Shown here piece by piece: positions 7,600 to 14,621 of a stretch of 22,834 nt of DNA. Origin of the DNA: a virus. The notes under the pieces were generated by a model that saw only the letters and a program-made list of their open reading frames with translations, was not told the DNA's origin and did no database searches. The stretch is taken from positions 1 through 22,834 of the IMG/VR virus record IMGVR_UViG_3300035698_027931; one strand, written 5' to 3'. The position numbers and the translations under genes are program-made. Every line of letters begins with the position of its first letter. The first letter of the stretch is position 1.

Positions 7600-8604
7600 T
7601 TACTCGCTTCCCAAAGACGTAACATATACCAAATTCGGACCGGTGGCTTTTAGTTTATCCTTTGTTACTTCGCATTTGGAATGACGAGTAAGAAGATCTA
7701 AGAGTAATTTTGGTGGTAAAGTAAACGATAATTCTCTACCTTTATATTTGACTTTTTTAATTTCATTAAACCAACCTATCGAGCCAATACCTATTATTTT
7801 AGCTATATTAGGTTTGAGTTTTATTTTAATAACCACCTCATCCAAAGTATTTTCAGTGGCCATAACTTCGGCTCGCTGCACTGATTGCTTTATAGTTTTA
7901 GGAAGGACAAGAGGTTCGCCTTTAATTTTTAAGATTTTCGATAAGTCCTCAAAGTCCTCGTTATATTTACGACAGCTTAAAATTAAACCCGAGCCATTTT
8001 TGAAGTGCAGCCACTCTTTGGTTTCGCTAAGGTGGGTCATACTAAGTTGTGGTATATATTGAATTGAAATATTACGAACAAGCAGTGGTTTTTTTACTCT
8101 GGTATTGATGGTATATCTCGCTGCAGCATAACCATCGGCAGCTTCTATCCATTTAGGATGAAAATGAAGGCATGTAAGCTTAAATTTAGAAGCGTCACGA
8201 CTCACACAATTCTCAACCGCTTTTATTGCATCTTCAAAATCTTCGCTCAGCTTCTTCCATTTACTCGGCTGCTCTACTTTGTCAACTGGTAATTCAATTT
8301 TAGCTTCCAATCTAAAACCAGCTTTTTTCTTTTTACCAGTTACTATCAGCTCCTCTCCCTTTATCTCTATGTCTATTTGCTCCTCTTTCATTTTACTAAT
8401 TAGATTAAGGAGAGGTCGAGCTTGGACAGCACCTTTTAATTTACCTAATTCTGTTTTACAAGAGCAAGCAATATCGTCATTGTATGTAAAAACATGCTCA
8501 TTCATAAAAACGAAACAGGTACTTTGTTCCAAAACTTCATAAAGAGAAAGGCCTGGAGATACACATCGTAATTGATGCTCTAATTTTTTTCTGTCTACTT
8601 TCAT
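7600..8604 (-). CDS. DNA polymerase sliding clamp (beta-clamp, DnaN-like)
   Basis: A 334-residue beta-clamp of the short phage type. It begins MKVDRKKLEHQLRCVSPGLS and includes LEQSTCFVFMNEHVFTYNDDIACSC, GAVQARPLLNLISKM and the domain 1 strand pairs expected for DnaN (GKKKKAGFRLEAKIELPV). The final strands are KCEVTKDKLKATGPNLVYVTSL. It would ring the DNA and tether the family A polymerase and other clients. The start overlaps the stop of the 61-residue gene (ATGA) with AAGG upstream, so clamp synthesis is coupled to the end of the DNA-modification cassette. Length is slightly below cellular DnaN (about 366), common for phage clamps. Similarity is by pattern across the length, as the family has few invariant residues. 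Confidence 0.82.
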   Translation of the reverse strand: MKVDRKKLEHQLRCVSPGLSLYEVLEQSTCFVFMNEHVFTYNDDIACSCKTELGKLKGAVQARPLLNLISKMKEEQIDIEIKGEELIVTGKKKKAGFRLEAKIELPVDKVEQPSKWKKLSEDFEDAIKAVENCVSRDASKFKLTCLHFHPKWIEAADGYAAARYTINTRVKKPLLVRNISIQYIPQLSMTHLSETKEWLHFKNGSGLILSCRKYNEDFEDLSKILKIKGEPLVLPKTIKQSVQRAEVMATENTLDEVVIKIKLKPNIAKIIGIGSIGWFNEIKKVKYKGRELSFTLPPKLLLDLLTRHSKCEVTKDKLKATGPNLVYVTSLGSE

Positions 8605-8786
8605 AATACCTTATGCTCCTTTGTCTTTCTGTTCCGTTCCTTAATAGCTTCCATTCTTTTTATCGTTATTGATCTGTTTGAATAAATATCGAAAAAAGTT
8701 AACAGAGCTCCTGTATTTTTTTTATCTTGCATTACCACTTCTGGTTTGTCATCTTCTGTTGCACTTCCTGCAAAAAAGACATTCAT
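8601..8786 (-). CDS. 61-aa companion of DpdA, possible detached N-terminal segment
   Basis: The protein opens MNVFFAGSATEDD and continues with GALLTFFDIYSNRS and a basic helix (RMEAIKERNRKTKEHK). In phage transglycosylases of the DpdA type the N-terminus usually has this form: a first strand (M-hydrophobic-FxAG), a strand like LLxxFDxY, a basic helix, then the strand ending LDSGAF. The DpdA gene just upstream starts at the LDSGA strand and lacks this segment. I infer that this small protein supplies the missing first elements in trans, as a permuted, split enzyme. The ATG overlaps the DpdA stop (ATGA), so the two are made together. Coding confidence is good; the split-enzyme reading is unproven, and it may be an independent small protein. 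Confidence 0.6.
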   Translation of the reverse strand: MNVFFAGSATEDDKPEVVMQDKKNTGALLTFFDIYSNRSITIKRMEAIKERNRKTKEHKVL

Positions 8787-9670
8787 AGTATTTTCATCCT
8801 TCTTTTTATTTTAAAAGGCCAAGGCCATTTTGGTAACGAACTAACAAGATGATAATGATAGTGCAAATTGGCAACGGAACGAGCAGAATGACTGGACACT
8901 ACACCCCATTCTATCATTTCATCATCTTTACCTACTATACCGAATGGTACTTTTATATAATCTAACCATTCCAAAGCCCATTTTTTACCCTCTTCGTTTA
9001 TACTATCAAAACTTCTATAATTACGCAAGGATGGTGTTCTGGTACATCTTAAAGCAACCGCACAACGATTAAAATCCCACTTACCGTTTTTCTTCCGTGG
9101 AATAAAAATCTTCCCGTATCCTCCAGCTTTTCTCCAGCTTGCCGAATCTCCACTCCACCAGGGGTATCGTTTAAGTAAGTAAAAAGATGTTACAGCTAAT
9201 CCATGAACCTTGACAAGAGGATAGCCGTCTTTGTCGGTAAGAATGTTGCTCCACAATTCATCTAATATGGGTCGAACCGAGGCATATCGGTTAGGAACAA
9301 TCCCGCCTATACATATTGCTTTATAACCTTCATCTACATACCTTTGTAACCATTTCGAATCATTGCCTAAATGGTAAACAGGCATAGGTTTACACCCTTT
9401 ACTCTCTAAGTATTTGAGTTGCTCGTAACTCGCTTCTGCATTGTTAATTATATCTAGATTGATATAGCCTGTTAAATATTTCTCGTTTTTAAGGATATAT
9501 TGAACATAAGATTCTCTGTAATCCAAAAATGCTTGTGTTTGGGTATAATCATGGCATTCATTTGTTCTGTATTTGAAGGCTCTACCCGGGGCTCCTCTTG
9601 AATGTTTTTTCACACATTTATTATAAAAAGAAACAGCACCACTATCTAAAATGACTAAACATGGATTCAT
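8783..9670 (-). CDS. dpdA: DpdA-like DNA guanine transglycosylase (7-deazaguanine insertion)
   Basis: A 295-residue TGT-fold enzyme resembling phage DpdA, which swaps guanine in DNA for a 7-deazaguanine base. Signature elements in order: LDSGAVSF (residues 8-15, equivalent to the TGT DSGGFQ strand, Asp9), INLDII (Asp73, base-recognition strand), PMPVYHLG (96-102), ICIGGIVPN (119-127, equivalent to GGLAVGE), VKVHGLAVTS (153-162), and YPWWSGDSASW (169-179, Asp175 at the position of the TGT nucleophile). Tail: SHSARSVANLHYHYH. The short N-terminus lacks the strand that usually precedes LDSGAF; see the companion at 8601-8786. The gene sits in one translationally coupled chain with the CDG pathway genes upstream and the clamp and polymerase downstream. 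That context favours DNA over tRNA as substrate. The start is fixed by the ATGA overlap. Confidence 0.82.
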   Translation of the reverse strand: MNPCLVILDSGAVSFYNKCVKKHSRGAPGRAFKYRTNECHDYTQTQAFLDYRESYVQYILKNEKYLTGYINLDIINNAEASYEQLKYLESKGCKPMPVYHLGNDSKWLQRYVDEGYKAICIGGIVPNRYASVRPILDELWSNILTDKDGYPLVKVHGLAVTSFYLLKRYPWWSGDSASWRKAGGYGKIFIPRKKNGKWDFNRCAVALRCTRTPSLRNYRSFDSINEEGKKWALEWLDYIKVPFGIVGKDDEMIEWGVVSSHSARSVANLHYHYHLVSSLPKWPWPFKIKRRMKIL

Positions 9671-10986
9671 TTTATCATCTCTAATCTAGCCGCAATTGCA
9701 ATTCCTATGCAAAAATCTACTATGTCTACAAACTGGGTTATGGGTACAGCTTGGCTTGAAGGAAGTAGTTTGAAAATTGTGTTTCCTTTTCCTTTATCAA
9801 ATATATAATAAGGAATTGGTATTTGATAAAGGGAACACCATTTTTTATATTCTTCCCAACGAGAAATATCTATCTCTTTAATTCTACTATTAAGAAAAGA
9901 CCAAGGGATATAAGAAGGAGAAAGACGAGTGGGGAACCATGGGCTCTCTAATGATACCAAATTTTGATTTCTCAAATCAGGGTACTGTTGAAAAAACTGT
10001 CCAAGACCAGCCTCAGTTCCGTTTGTCCTTAAACGAGGGACGAGTTTTGCAGGGTCCATTCCGTACCGTTTTAAGAATCGACCTGTCTCATTAAGAGTTT
10101 GTATAGTTTCCCCTGGAGCAAAAGTCATAGTTAACCAATACACAAGGTCAGGACATTTAGATTGAAGGTATAAACAATGTTCCATATGTTTTTTACCTTT
10201 TTGATCCAGTAGAACTCCTCCCTCAAAACCTATTTCTAATAATCTAACCCCAGCTTCTCTTAAAAAAGAAGCACCATACATATGGACAAATCGTACCAAA
10301 GAACCTGAATGGCCCAGGGCTATGAGATTAAATCCCCCTAGTTCTTTACAAACAGACAAAACTTCATAAGCCCAACTGGTTTCTCTAAACAAATCTTCAT
10401 CTGTAAAATGGATATTTGTATATCCTTTTTCCTTAAACATTTTGAGTTTTTGTTTTGTGTCTTCCAAAGCTAACTTATGGACTTTTTTGTTTGTGTTTTT
10501 AGAGGAGGGACAAAACGAGCAGCCATTAGGACAACCGTACATAGAATAGAAAGGATACCATTGTCCTTTGTATTTACCTTGCAGATGAGAATCACAATCT
10601 GATAATAAAACTGATTGTAATTTCTCAAAACTTTTGCCTTGATGTTTCATACCACTGATGATTTCATCAGGTGTTATTTTTAGTATAGGCAAACCCAATT
10701 CTTCTATGAAACCATTGTAACCAAAAAACTTAGCATTTTTGAAAGTTCTGTGCAATTCAATACATTGGTTAGTTTGGGTAGGCGACCAAAAAGCGACATA
10801 TAGTCCATCTCCTTCCGGCCCCACTTCTGCCATGTCTATTTTATCTCTGTCCCTTATTGTGTAATTTTCGAGAAAGGTAATTTCTTCACCTTCACCCCAT
10901 TTTAAATGATCGTAATATAGATATGGTAAATAACAGAAACTCCCTCTGTTCCATTCTGTACTGGTAGGGTCTATAATATACTTCAT
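9667..10986 (-). CDS. radical SAM enzyme, B12-binding-type architecture
   Basis: A 439-residue radical SAM protein. The 4Fe-4S motif is Cys152-x3-Cys156-x2-Cys159 (GCPNGCSFCPS). The preceding 145 residues have the build of the cobalamin-type Rossmann domain found before many radical SAM cores: PYLYYDHLKWG, then FLENYTIRD, then DGLYVAFWSPTQTNQCIELH and FFGYNGFIEELGLP. The core continues with IHFTDEDLF (the DE-type strand) and LLEIGFEGG. No classic N-terminal DxHxxG cobalamin-ligand loop is visible, so cobalamin binding is uncertain; many such domains bind B12 base-off without it. It lies between the glycosyltransferase and DpdA with ATGA overlaps on both sides, so a role in tailoring the 7-deazaguanine base or its sugar is likely. 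The reaction (methylation, C-C bond formation or ring chemistry) cannot be told from sequence. Confidence 0.8.
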   Translation of the reverse strand: MKYIIDPTSTEWNRGSFCYLPYLYYDHLKWGEGEEITFLENYTIRDRDKIDMAEVGPEGDGLYVAFWSPTQTNQCIELHRTFKNAKFFGYNGFIEELGLPILKITPDEIISGMKHQGKSFEKLQSVLLSDCDSHLQGKYKGQWYPFYSMYGCPNGCSFCPSSKNTNKKVHKLALEDTKQKLKMFKEKGYTNIHFTDEDLFRETSWAYEVLSVCKELGGFNLIALGHSGSLVRFVHMYGASFLREAGVRLLEIGFEGGVLLDQKGKKHMEHCLYLQSKCPDLVYWLTMTFAPGETIQTLNETGRFLKRYGMDPAKLVPRLRTNGTEAGLGQFFQQYPDLRNQNLVSLESPWFPTRLSPSYIPWSFLNSRIKEIDISRWEEYKKWCSLYQIPIPYYIFDKGKGNTIFKLLPSSQAVPITQFVDIVDFCIGIAIAARLEMIK

Positions 10987-12137
10987 TTTACTCCCTTAAT
11001 ATTCATTATATTTAACATTCGTTTCCAAGTCGAATCATGTTTTTCATGAATCCATGCTCTAGCTGTTATTTTTTCAGGTGTCCATAAATCATCCTGGTCT
11101 AAAATACGAATAACCTTTTCAGAGGCGGAGGTTAAATTTTTGTGCTCGTACATAAAAGAATAATCGTTGTCGAAGGCTTCTGGAAAAGATCTAAAAAATG
11201 GATAGACAGGATAGCAACCTGCTGTACTAGCTTCCAATAAGGCTATAGATATAAAATCTTGATCGGCTGTATTTATTTGTATTTTAGCCTCACAAAGTTC
11301 TTTATAATATTCTTCCTTACTCAGTCCTTCTTTTAGAATAATATTGTGAGGGTACATATCTAAATAAGTTTTTAACAAAACAATTAAAGATAAATTATTG
11401 CTTTTTAATTTATCGAAAGAGGTGCAGATAACAAATTGTGTATTGGGTCTTTTTAGTAGAACTTCCGCAGCCACTTTCAAAAAGAACTCTGGGTTTTTTT
11501 CTTTATCCCACCTGCTTGAAAAAACAACCCTGTTTTGTCGGGACGAAAACAATAGATCCCACCCCATTCTTTCTTTTACTTCCTCAGAACAGAATACATG
11601 ACCAACTTTATGTATTTGTATTTGTGTAGCAATATTATTATGGAGTAATAAATCCCCCAAAACTTGACTGTTTACAAAAACACCGTCGAGTATTTTACCT
11701 ATTCCTTTTTCAAAATTACGCATCCAAAATCTCATGGGATAGGTAAAATCAAATTCATCTACACTTTGTGCGTGACACCAAGCATACATTTTAGGTTTGA
11801 TGTTCATTAAATGAAAACCATAAGCCAATGCTTCTATACCAGGATGCCAAAAATCATCAAAGTAAATAGTATCATAATCATTAAGTATATCATCCTCTGC
11901 TAATTTTAATAGCTGCTCGACTTGGGTGAAGCACCATTTACTTCTCCCGATTGCATCAAGGACAGAACCTGTTTTGATTTTTCTACAGGAATTACTTTTT
12001 GGATCCAAATCTCCTTCTATTCTTTTATATTTTACTCCGGCTTCTACCCAATGTCTTTCAAGCCAGCCCCATTTTGGAGCAGACCATTGCATAGTATATC
12101 TTTCCTTATAAGATTCGAGGGGACAATAATATAACAT
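10983..12137 (-). CDS. GT-B glycosyltransferase (GT4-like), resembling queuosine mannosyltransferase
   Basis: A 384-residue GT-B enzyme. The C-terminal donor domain shows VVFSSRWDKEKNPEFFLKVA (204-223), YYKELCEAKIQINTA (277-291) and the donor-site segment DFISIALLEASTAGCYPVYP (294-313) with FPEAFDNDY after it. Its order and wording closely follow what I remember of GTDC1/QTMAN, the enzyme that mannosylates queuosine in tRNA-Asp: RW then PESFFKV, then ISTA, FFGVAMLEAVYCGCYP, and YPEIFPAEY. The N-terminus shares an APKWGW element (GTDC1 has AKKWHW), HAQS and DGVFVNS (GTDC1 HENQ and VVVFNS). This is from memory, not a search. In a 7-deazaguanine cassette, the natural inference is that it adds a sugar to a modified 7-deazaguanine in DNA. 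The start overlaps the upstream TAA (TAATG). Confidence 0.78.
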   Translation of the reverse strand: MLYYCPLESYKERYTMQWSAPKWGWLERHWVEAGVKYKRIEGDLDPKSNSCRKIKTGSVLDAIGRSKWCFTQVEQLLKLAEDDILNDYDTIYFDDFWHPGIEALAYGFHLMNIKPKMYAWCHAQSVDEFDFTYPMRFWMRNFEKGIGKILDGVFVNSQVLGDLLLHNNIATQIQIHKVGHVFCSEEVKERMGWDLLFSSRQNRVVFSSRWDKEKNPEFFLKVAAEVLLKRPNTQFVICTSFDKLKSNNLSLIVLLKTYLDMYPHNIILKEGLSKEEYYKELCEAKIQINTADQDFISIALLEASTAGCYPVYPFFRSFPEAFDNDYSFMYEHKNLTSASEKVIRILDQDDLWTPEKITARAWIHEKHDSTWKRMLNIMNIKGVK

Positions 12138-12538
12138 TATTTTATATCCCTAATATCTATACCATCCACCATCATTATTGCCGCTCCATTTTCTCCGTCT
12201 TCGCTAACTTGAACAGTAGAAACTTCGCCATGTGGATACATTGCTTCTGCAATTAACAAGGCAATTTGCTCGCATGAATAATCGAATGATCTATTTTCCC
12301 AGTTACTATCTAAATATTTTTTTAATTCTTTTTTAACTTGAAAAAACTCTATATCTCTATTTGTATGTCTAACTGTAAAAAATACTTTGATAAAAAAGAT
12401 ATGCCGATGCCAATTTCGTAAAAAGTCAACCTCATTCGGAGCATCTTTCCATCTATGAAATCCCTCAAATTGACTGGTAATAAATATATAACTTTTAAAA
12501 TCTCCAAATCTTTTAGCATCAAATTGTTTAGGGGTCAT
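12137..12538 (-). CDS. second QueD-like T-fold protein; possible CDG-tailoring enzyme (DpdL-like)
   Basis: A 133-residue protein with a degenerate QueD layout: SQFEGFHRW (His28), NWHRHIFFIKVFFTV (His44, His46; QueD has HGH here), RDIEFFQVKKEL (QueD has the DF-x-x-L helix), SCEQIALLIAEAMYP (QueD PTAEN helix), and VSTVQVSEDGENGA (QueD VxVxET strand). The three zinc histidines look retained, while the catalytic Cys before HGH and the Asp-His pair (DHxxLN) of QueD are missing. So it should bind a pterin/deazaguanine-like ligand and zinc but do different chemistry. I recall a QueD-related phage protein, DpdL, proposed to decarboxylate 7-carboxy-7-deazaguanine; this could be one. The gene overlaps FolE upstream (ATGA) and the glycosyltransferase downstream (TAATG). 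Coding is certain; function is inferred. Confidence 0.7.
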   Translation of the reverse strand: MTPKQFDAKRFGDFKSYIFITSQFEGFHRWKDAPNEVDFLRNWHRHIFFIKVFFTVRHTNRDIEFFQVKKELKKYLDSNWENRSFDYSCEQIALLIAEAMYPHGEVSTVQVSEDGENGAAIMMVDGIDIRDIK

Positions 12539-13491
12539 TTTATCAACTCCATAAATTCACTTCGGGTAGTATGATCGGTATTAAAAACACCAGTTAAAGA
12601 AGATGTGACCATTGTCGAGTTTTGTTTCTGCACGCCTCTAGCAACCATGCACAAGTGTTGAGCCTCTAATATACATGCACTACCCTTTGGCTTGAGAAGC
12701 TCATCCAATGCTTGCGTTATTTGTTGGCAAAGTCTTTCTTGTATTTGTAGCCTGCGTGAATATATTTCGAGTAACCTTGCCAGTTTAGATATGCCTATAA
12801 CATTACCATTTGGCACATAGGCAATGTGAGCTTTACCGTAAAAAGGTAGGATATGATGTTCACAAGTAGAATAGAATTCAATGTTCTTCAACAACACCAT
12901 TTCGTCGCAAGTGTCGTCTTTGAAAATGGTTAGGATATCTTTCGGGTCTTGTTTGTACCCACCGAAAAGATGTTGATAACTTTTGATAACTCTTTTTGGG
13001 GTGTCTTTTAATCCTTCGCGGTTAGGATCCTCTCCTATACTCTCCAAAATCCTCGTTATATTGCTCTCCGCCGGCAATTCATTATCCATCTGCTCCCATG
13101 GGAAAACAATCCAAGCTCCTTTTCCCCATTCTCTGTAATAGTCCTCTTTTTTATTTATCAAGGAATGGAAAGGAATGTTTGAATATGTTCTTGCGTATTT
13201 GTCTTTGGTTTCTCCAGAGTCTATAATATCGTCGATAAATATATGGGCTTGTCTGGGATCGTGATGAAGTCTAACCTTTTTATATCCTGCGTTTATTAAA
13301 GAGGTTCTAATAGCCTGAGCTGCATAAACTCCTCCTCGAGGAATACCATATAAAACTAGCCAACCACCTGCCGATTTTTTTGTATTTTCTGTATATAGTT
13401 TATGCAAGAAAACTGAATTTTTTTGACTGACAAAATCATCGGCAAGACTATTAATTGTTGCCCAGCTTAAAAGTATGTGTGATGCCTCCAT
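12535..13491 (-). CDS. folE: phosphoribosyltransferase-GTP cyclohydrolase I (FolE) fusion
   Basis: A 318-residue two-domain protein. Residues 1-135 are a type I phosphoribosyltransferase like xanthine-guanine PRTase: YGIPRGGVYAA (48-58), PRPP loop FIDDIIDSGET (85-95), and a purine-stacking WIVFPWE (127-133; E. coli Gpt has WIEQPWD). Residues 140-318 are FolE: STCEHHILPFYGKAHIAYVP with zinc ligands Cys210, His213 and Cys281, GISKLARLLEIYSRR (233-247) and QERLCQQI. FolE makes dihydroneopterin triphosphate from GTP, the first step to CDG. The PRTase could turn the guanine released by DpdA back into GMP. I chose the ATG at 13491, two bases after the QueE stop with AAAGGA nine bases upstream; an in-frame start at 13539 would give 16 more residues inside queE. 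Confidence 0.92.
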   Translation of the reverse strand: MEASHILLSWATINSLADDFVSQKNSVFLHKLYTENTKKSAGGWLVLYGIPRGGVYAAQAIRTSLINAGYKKVRLHHDPRQAHIFIDDIIDSGETKDKYARTYSNIPFHSLINKKEDYYREWGKGAWIVFPWEQMDNELPAESNITRILESIGEDPNREGLKDTPKRVIKSYQHLFGGYKQDPKDILTIFKDDTCDEMVLLKNIEFYSTCEHHILPFYGKAHIAYVPNGNVIGISKLARLLEIYSRRLQIQERLCQQITQALDELLKPKGSACILEAQHLCMVARGVQKQNSTMVTSSLTGVFNTDHTTRSEFMELIK

Positions 13492-13493
13492 GC

Positions 13494-14138
13494 TTACCGT
13501 TCCTTTATTATTTTGTGTAGTTGAACACTCAATTTCCATTTTGGATTATTTTTTACAAATTCAACCGCTGGTGCAAAATCCTCTGAACAAGGCTGGATAT
13601 ACAATCTGCCTCTAGGTACTGCATGTTCGTATAATTCAGGCTTTATTTTAGTATCGTAAACCACCTTAATTTCATCAGCTTTTTTTAGCATACTGGGTAA
13701 TGGAGGATGGTCGAATTTAGGTGAAATGGTGACCCAATCAATAGGGAGGCTGTCTATGTTGATTGTGCCGTTGGTCTCCATTGCAACCATAAACGGCACT
13801 TTTGCATGCACCCTACCTCCAATATCTACTTCTTTTCCTTTACTTTTCAATGTTTGGATAAGTAAGCCTAATCTTTCAAATCCTAATATACTAGGTTCCC
13901 CGCCCGTTAAGACTATAAGATTAGAACGAGGGTAATTCCAACTATGCTGATCAGGTATTAAGCCTAATGCTATATCGGCTATTTCATTTTGAGTCATCAT
14001 AGACTTTTTTGAATGATCTGTATCACACCATTCACAATGCAAATTGCATCCTGAAAATCTTATAAAAACAGCAGGCTTGCCGGCGTGATGACCTTCACCC
14101 TGAATGGAATAGAAGATTTCATTTACGGGGTATAACAT
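13494..14138 (-). CDS. queE: 7-carboxy-7-deazaguanine synthase (radical SAM)
   Basis: A 214-residue QueE. The start VNEIFYSIQGEGHHAGKPAVFIRFSGCNLHCEWCDTD is diagnostic in parts: YSIQGEG (residues 10-16), Cys31-x3-Cys35-x2-Cys38 with WCDTD, LTGGEPSI near 71-78, and AMETNG as substrate-binding motif. It converts 6-carboxytetrahydropterin to CDG with SAM and Mg2+. No QueC follows, so CDG would be the end of the phage-encoded route unless host QueC contributes. The start overlaps the queD end by 16 bases and has AAGGGA upstream; the stop is two bases before the next ATG. Confidence 0.95.
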   Translation of the reverse strand: MLYPVNEIFYSIQGEGHHAGKPAVFIRFSGCNLHCEWCDTDHSKKSMMTQNEIADIALGLIPDQHSWNYPRSNLIVLTGGEPSILGFERLGLLIQTLKSKGKEVDIGGRVHAKVPFMVAMETNGTINIDSLPIDWVTISPKFDHPPLPSMLKKADEIKVVYDTKIKPELYEHAVPRGRLYIQPCSEDFAPAVEFVKNNPKWKLSVQLHKIIKER

Positions 14139-14569
14139 GCAACATTCCCTTCACTCTCTTGCACTTCGACTTTGGATACAAAACATTGTTCAATGAAATT
14201 ATTATGTTGTGTAATAAAATCATTAGATATAAAACATTCATTGTCATGGAGTATTTCATCGGCCAATAGAAAAATAAGCCACGACATCACCTCAGCTGTT
14301 GGGTTCTTGGTAATGACCCCATCTGGCATTTCCTGGGATGATAAAACATCATTTATATTTTGATGATCAAAAGTTTTCTCAATTATTTCTTCGATCTTTG
14401 CAAACTCTTTACAAAAATCACAAACCATTCCATACTCGGTTAATTTGGGAGAGGAGATGCTAATAGAAATCTTCCAATTATGACCGTGTATATTTTTACA
14501 CTTTGAATCATAAGGAAGCGACAGGCTATGAGCGCCTGCCACTTCCATTGTCTTCGTGACGGTAAACAT
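14123..14569 (-). CDS. queD: 6-carboxytetrahydropterin synthase
   Basis: A 148-residue T-fold QueD. Zinc ligands are His14 (GAHSL), His28 and His30 (NIHGHNW). Catalytic Cys24 lies four residues before HGH, with Asp69-His70 in FDHQNIND and Glu138 in VEVQESEG. The GMVCDFCKEFAKI and NPTAEVMSWLI helices are also typical. It converts dihydroneopterin triphosphate to 6-carboxytetrahydropterin, the QueE substrate. All active-site residues are kept, in contrast to the second QueD-like protein at 12137-12538. It is the first gene of the cassette, after a 52-bp gap, with AAGGATTCGATTTT before ATG. Confidence 0.95.
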   Translation of the reverse strand: MFTVTKTMEVAGAHSLSLPYDSKCKNIHGHNWKISISISSPKLTEYGMVCDFCKEFAKIEEIIEKTFDHQNINDVLSSQEMPDGVITKNPTAEVMSWLIFLLADEILHDNECFISNDFITQHNNFIEQCFVSKVEVQESEGNVACYTP

Positions 14570-14621
14570 AAAATCGAATCCTTTCCAAATTATCTGATTG
14601 ACTTTATACTACTGTCGTTTA
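14570..14621 (-). promoter_or_regulatory. short gap before the 7-deazaguanine cassette, weak promoter candidate
   Basis: On the minus strand this gap holds TATAAA (minus strand, about 14604-14609) with ATTAAC about 16 bases upstream, and a second -10-like GATAAT nearer queD. Neither is a strong match. It is the only non-coding space just before the cassette, so a promoter here would explain independent expression, but read-through from upstream is equally possible. Confidence 0.2.

Noticed and set aside
8783-9670. Tgt-type tRNA-guanine transglycosylase acting on tRNA
   Set aside because: The protein has the short phage DpdA-type pattern (LDSGA, YPWWSGDSASW), no clear Tgt zinc-site pattern, and is placed in a DNA replication set; tRNA cannot be fully excluded.
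9667-10986. D-x-H-x-x-G in the radical SAM protein (SDCDSHLQG) as a cobalamin ligand motif
   Set aside because: It lies at about residues 130-137, just before the Fe-S cysteines, not in the first loop of the Rossmann domain where the B12 ligand motif belongs; treated as chance.
13492-13539. Upstream in-frame start for the PRTase-FolE fusion
   Set aside because: It lies inside the queE coding end without a good ribosome binding site, whereas the ATG at 13491 has AAAGGA at suitable spacing.
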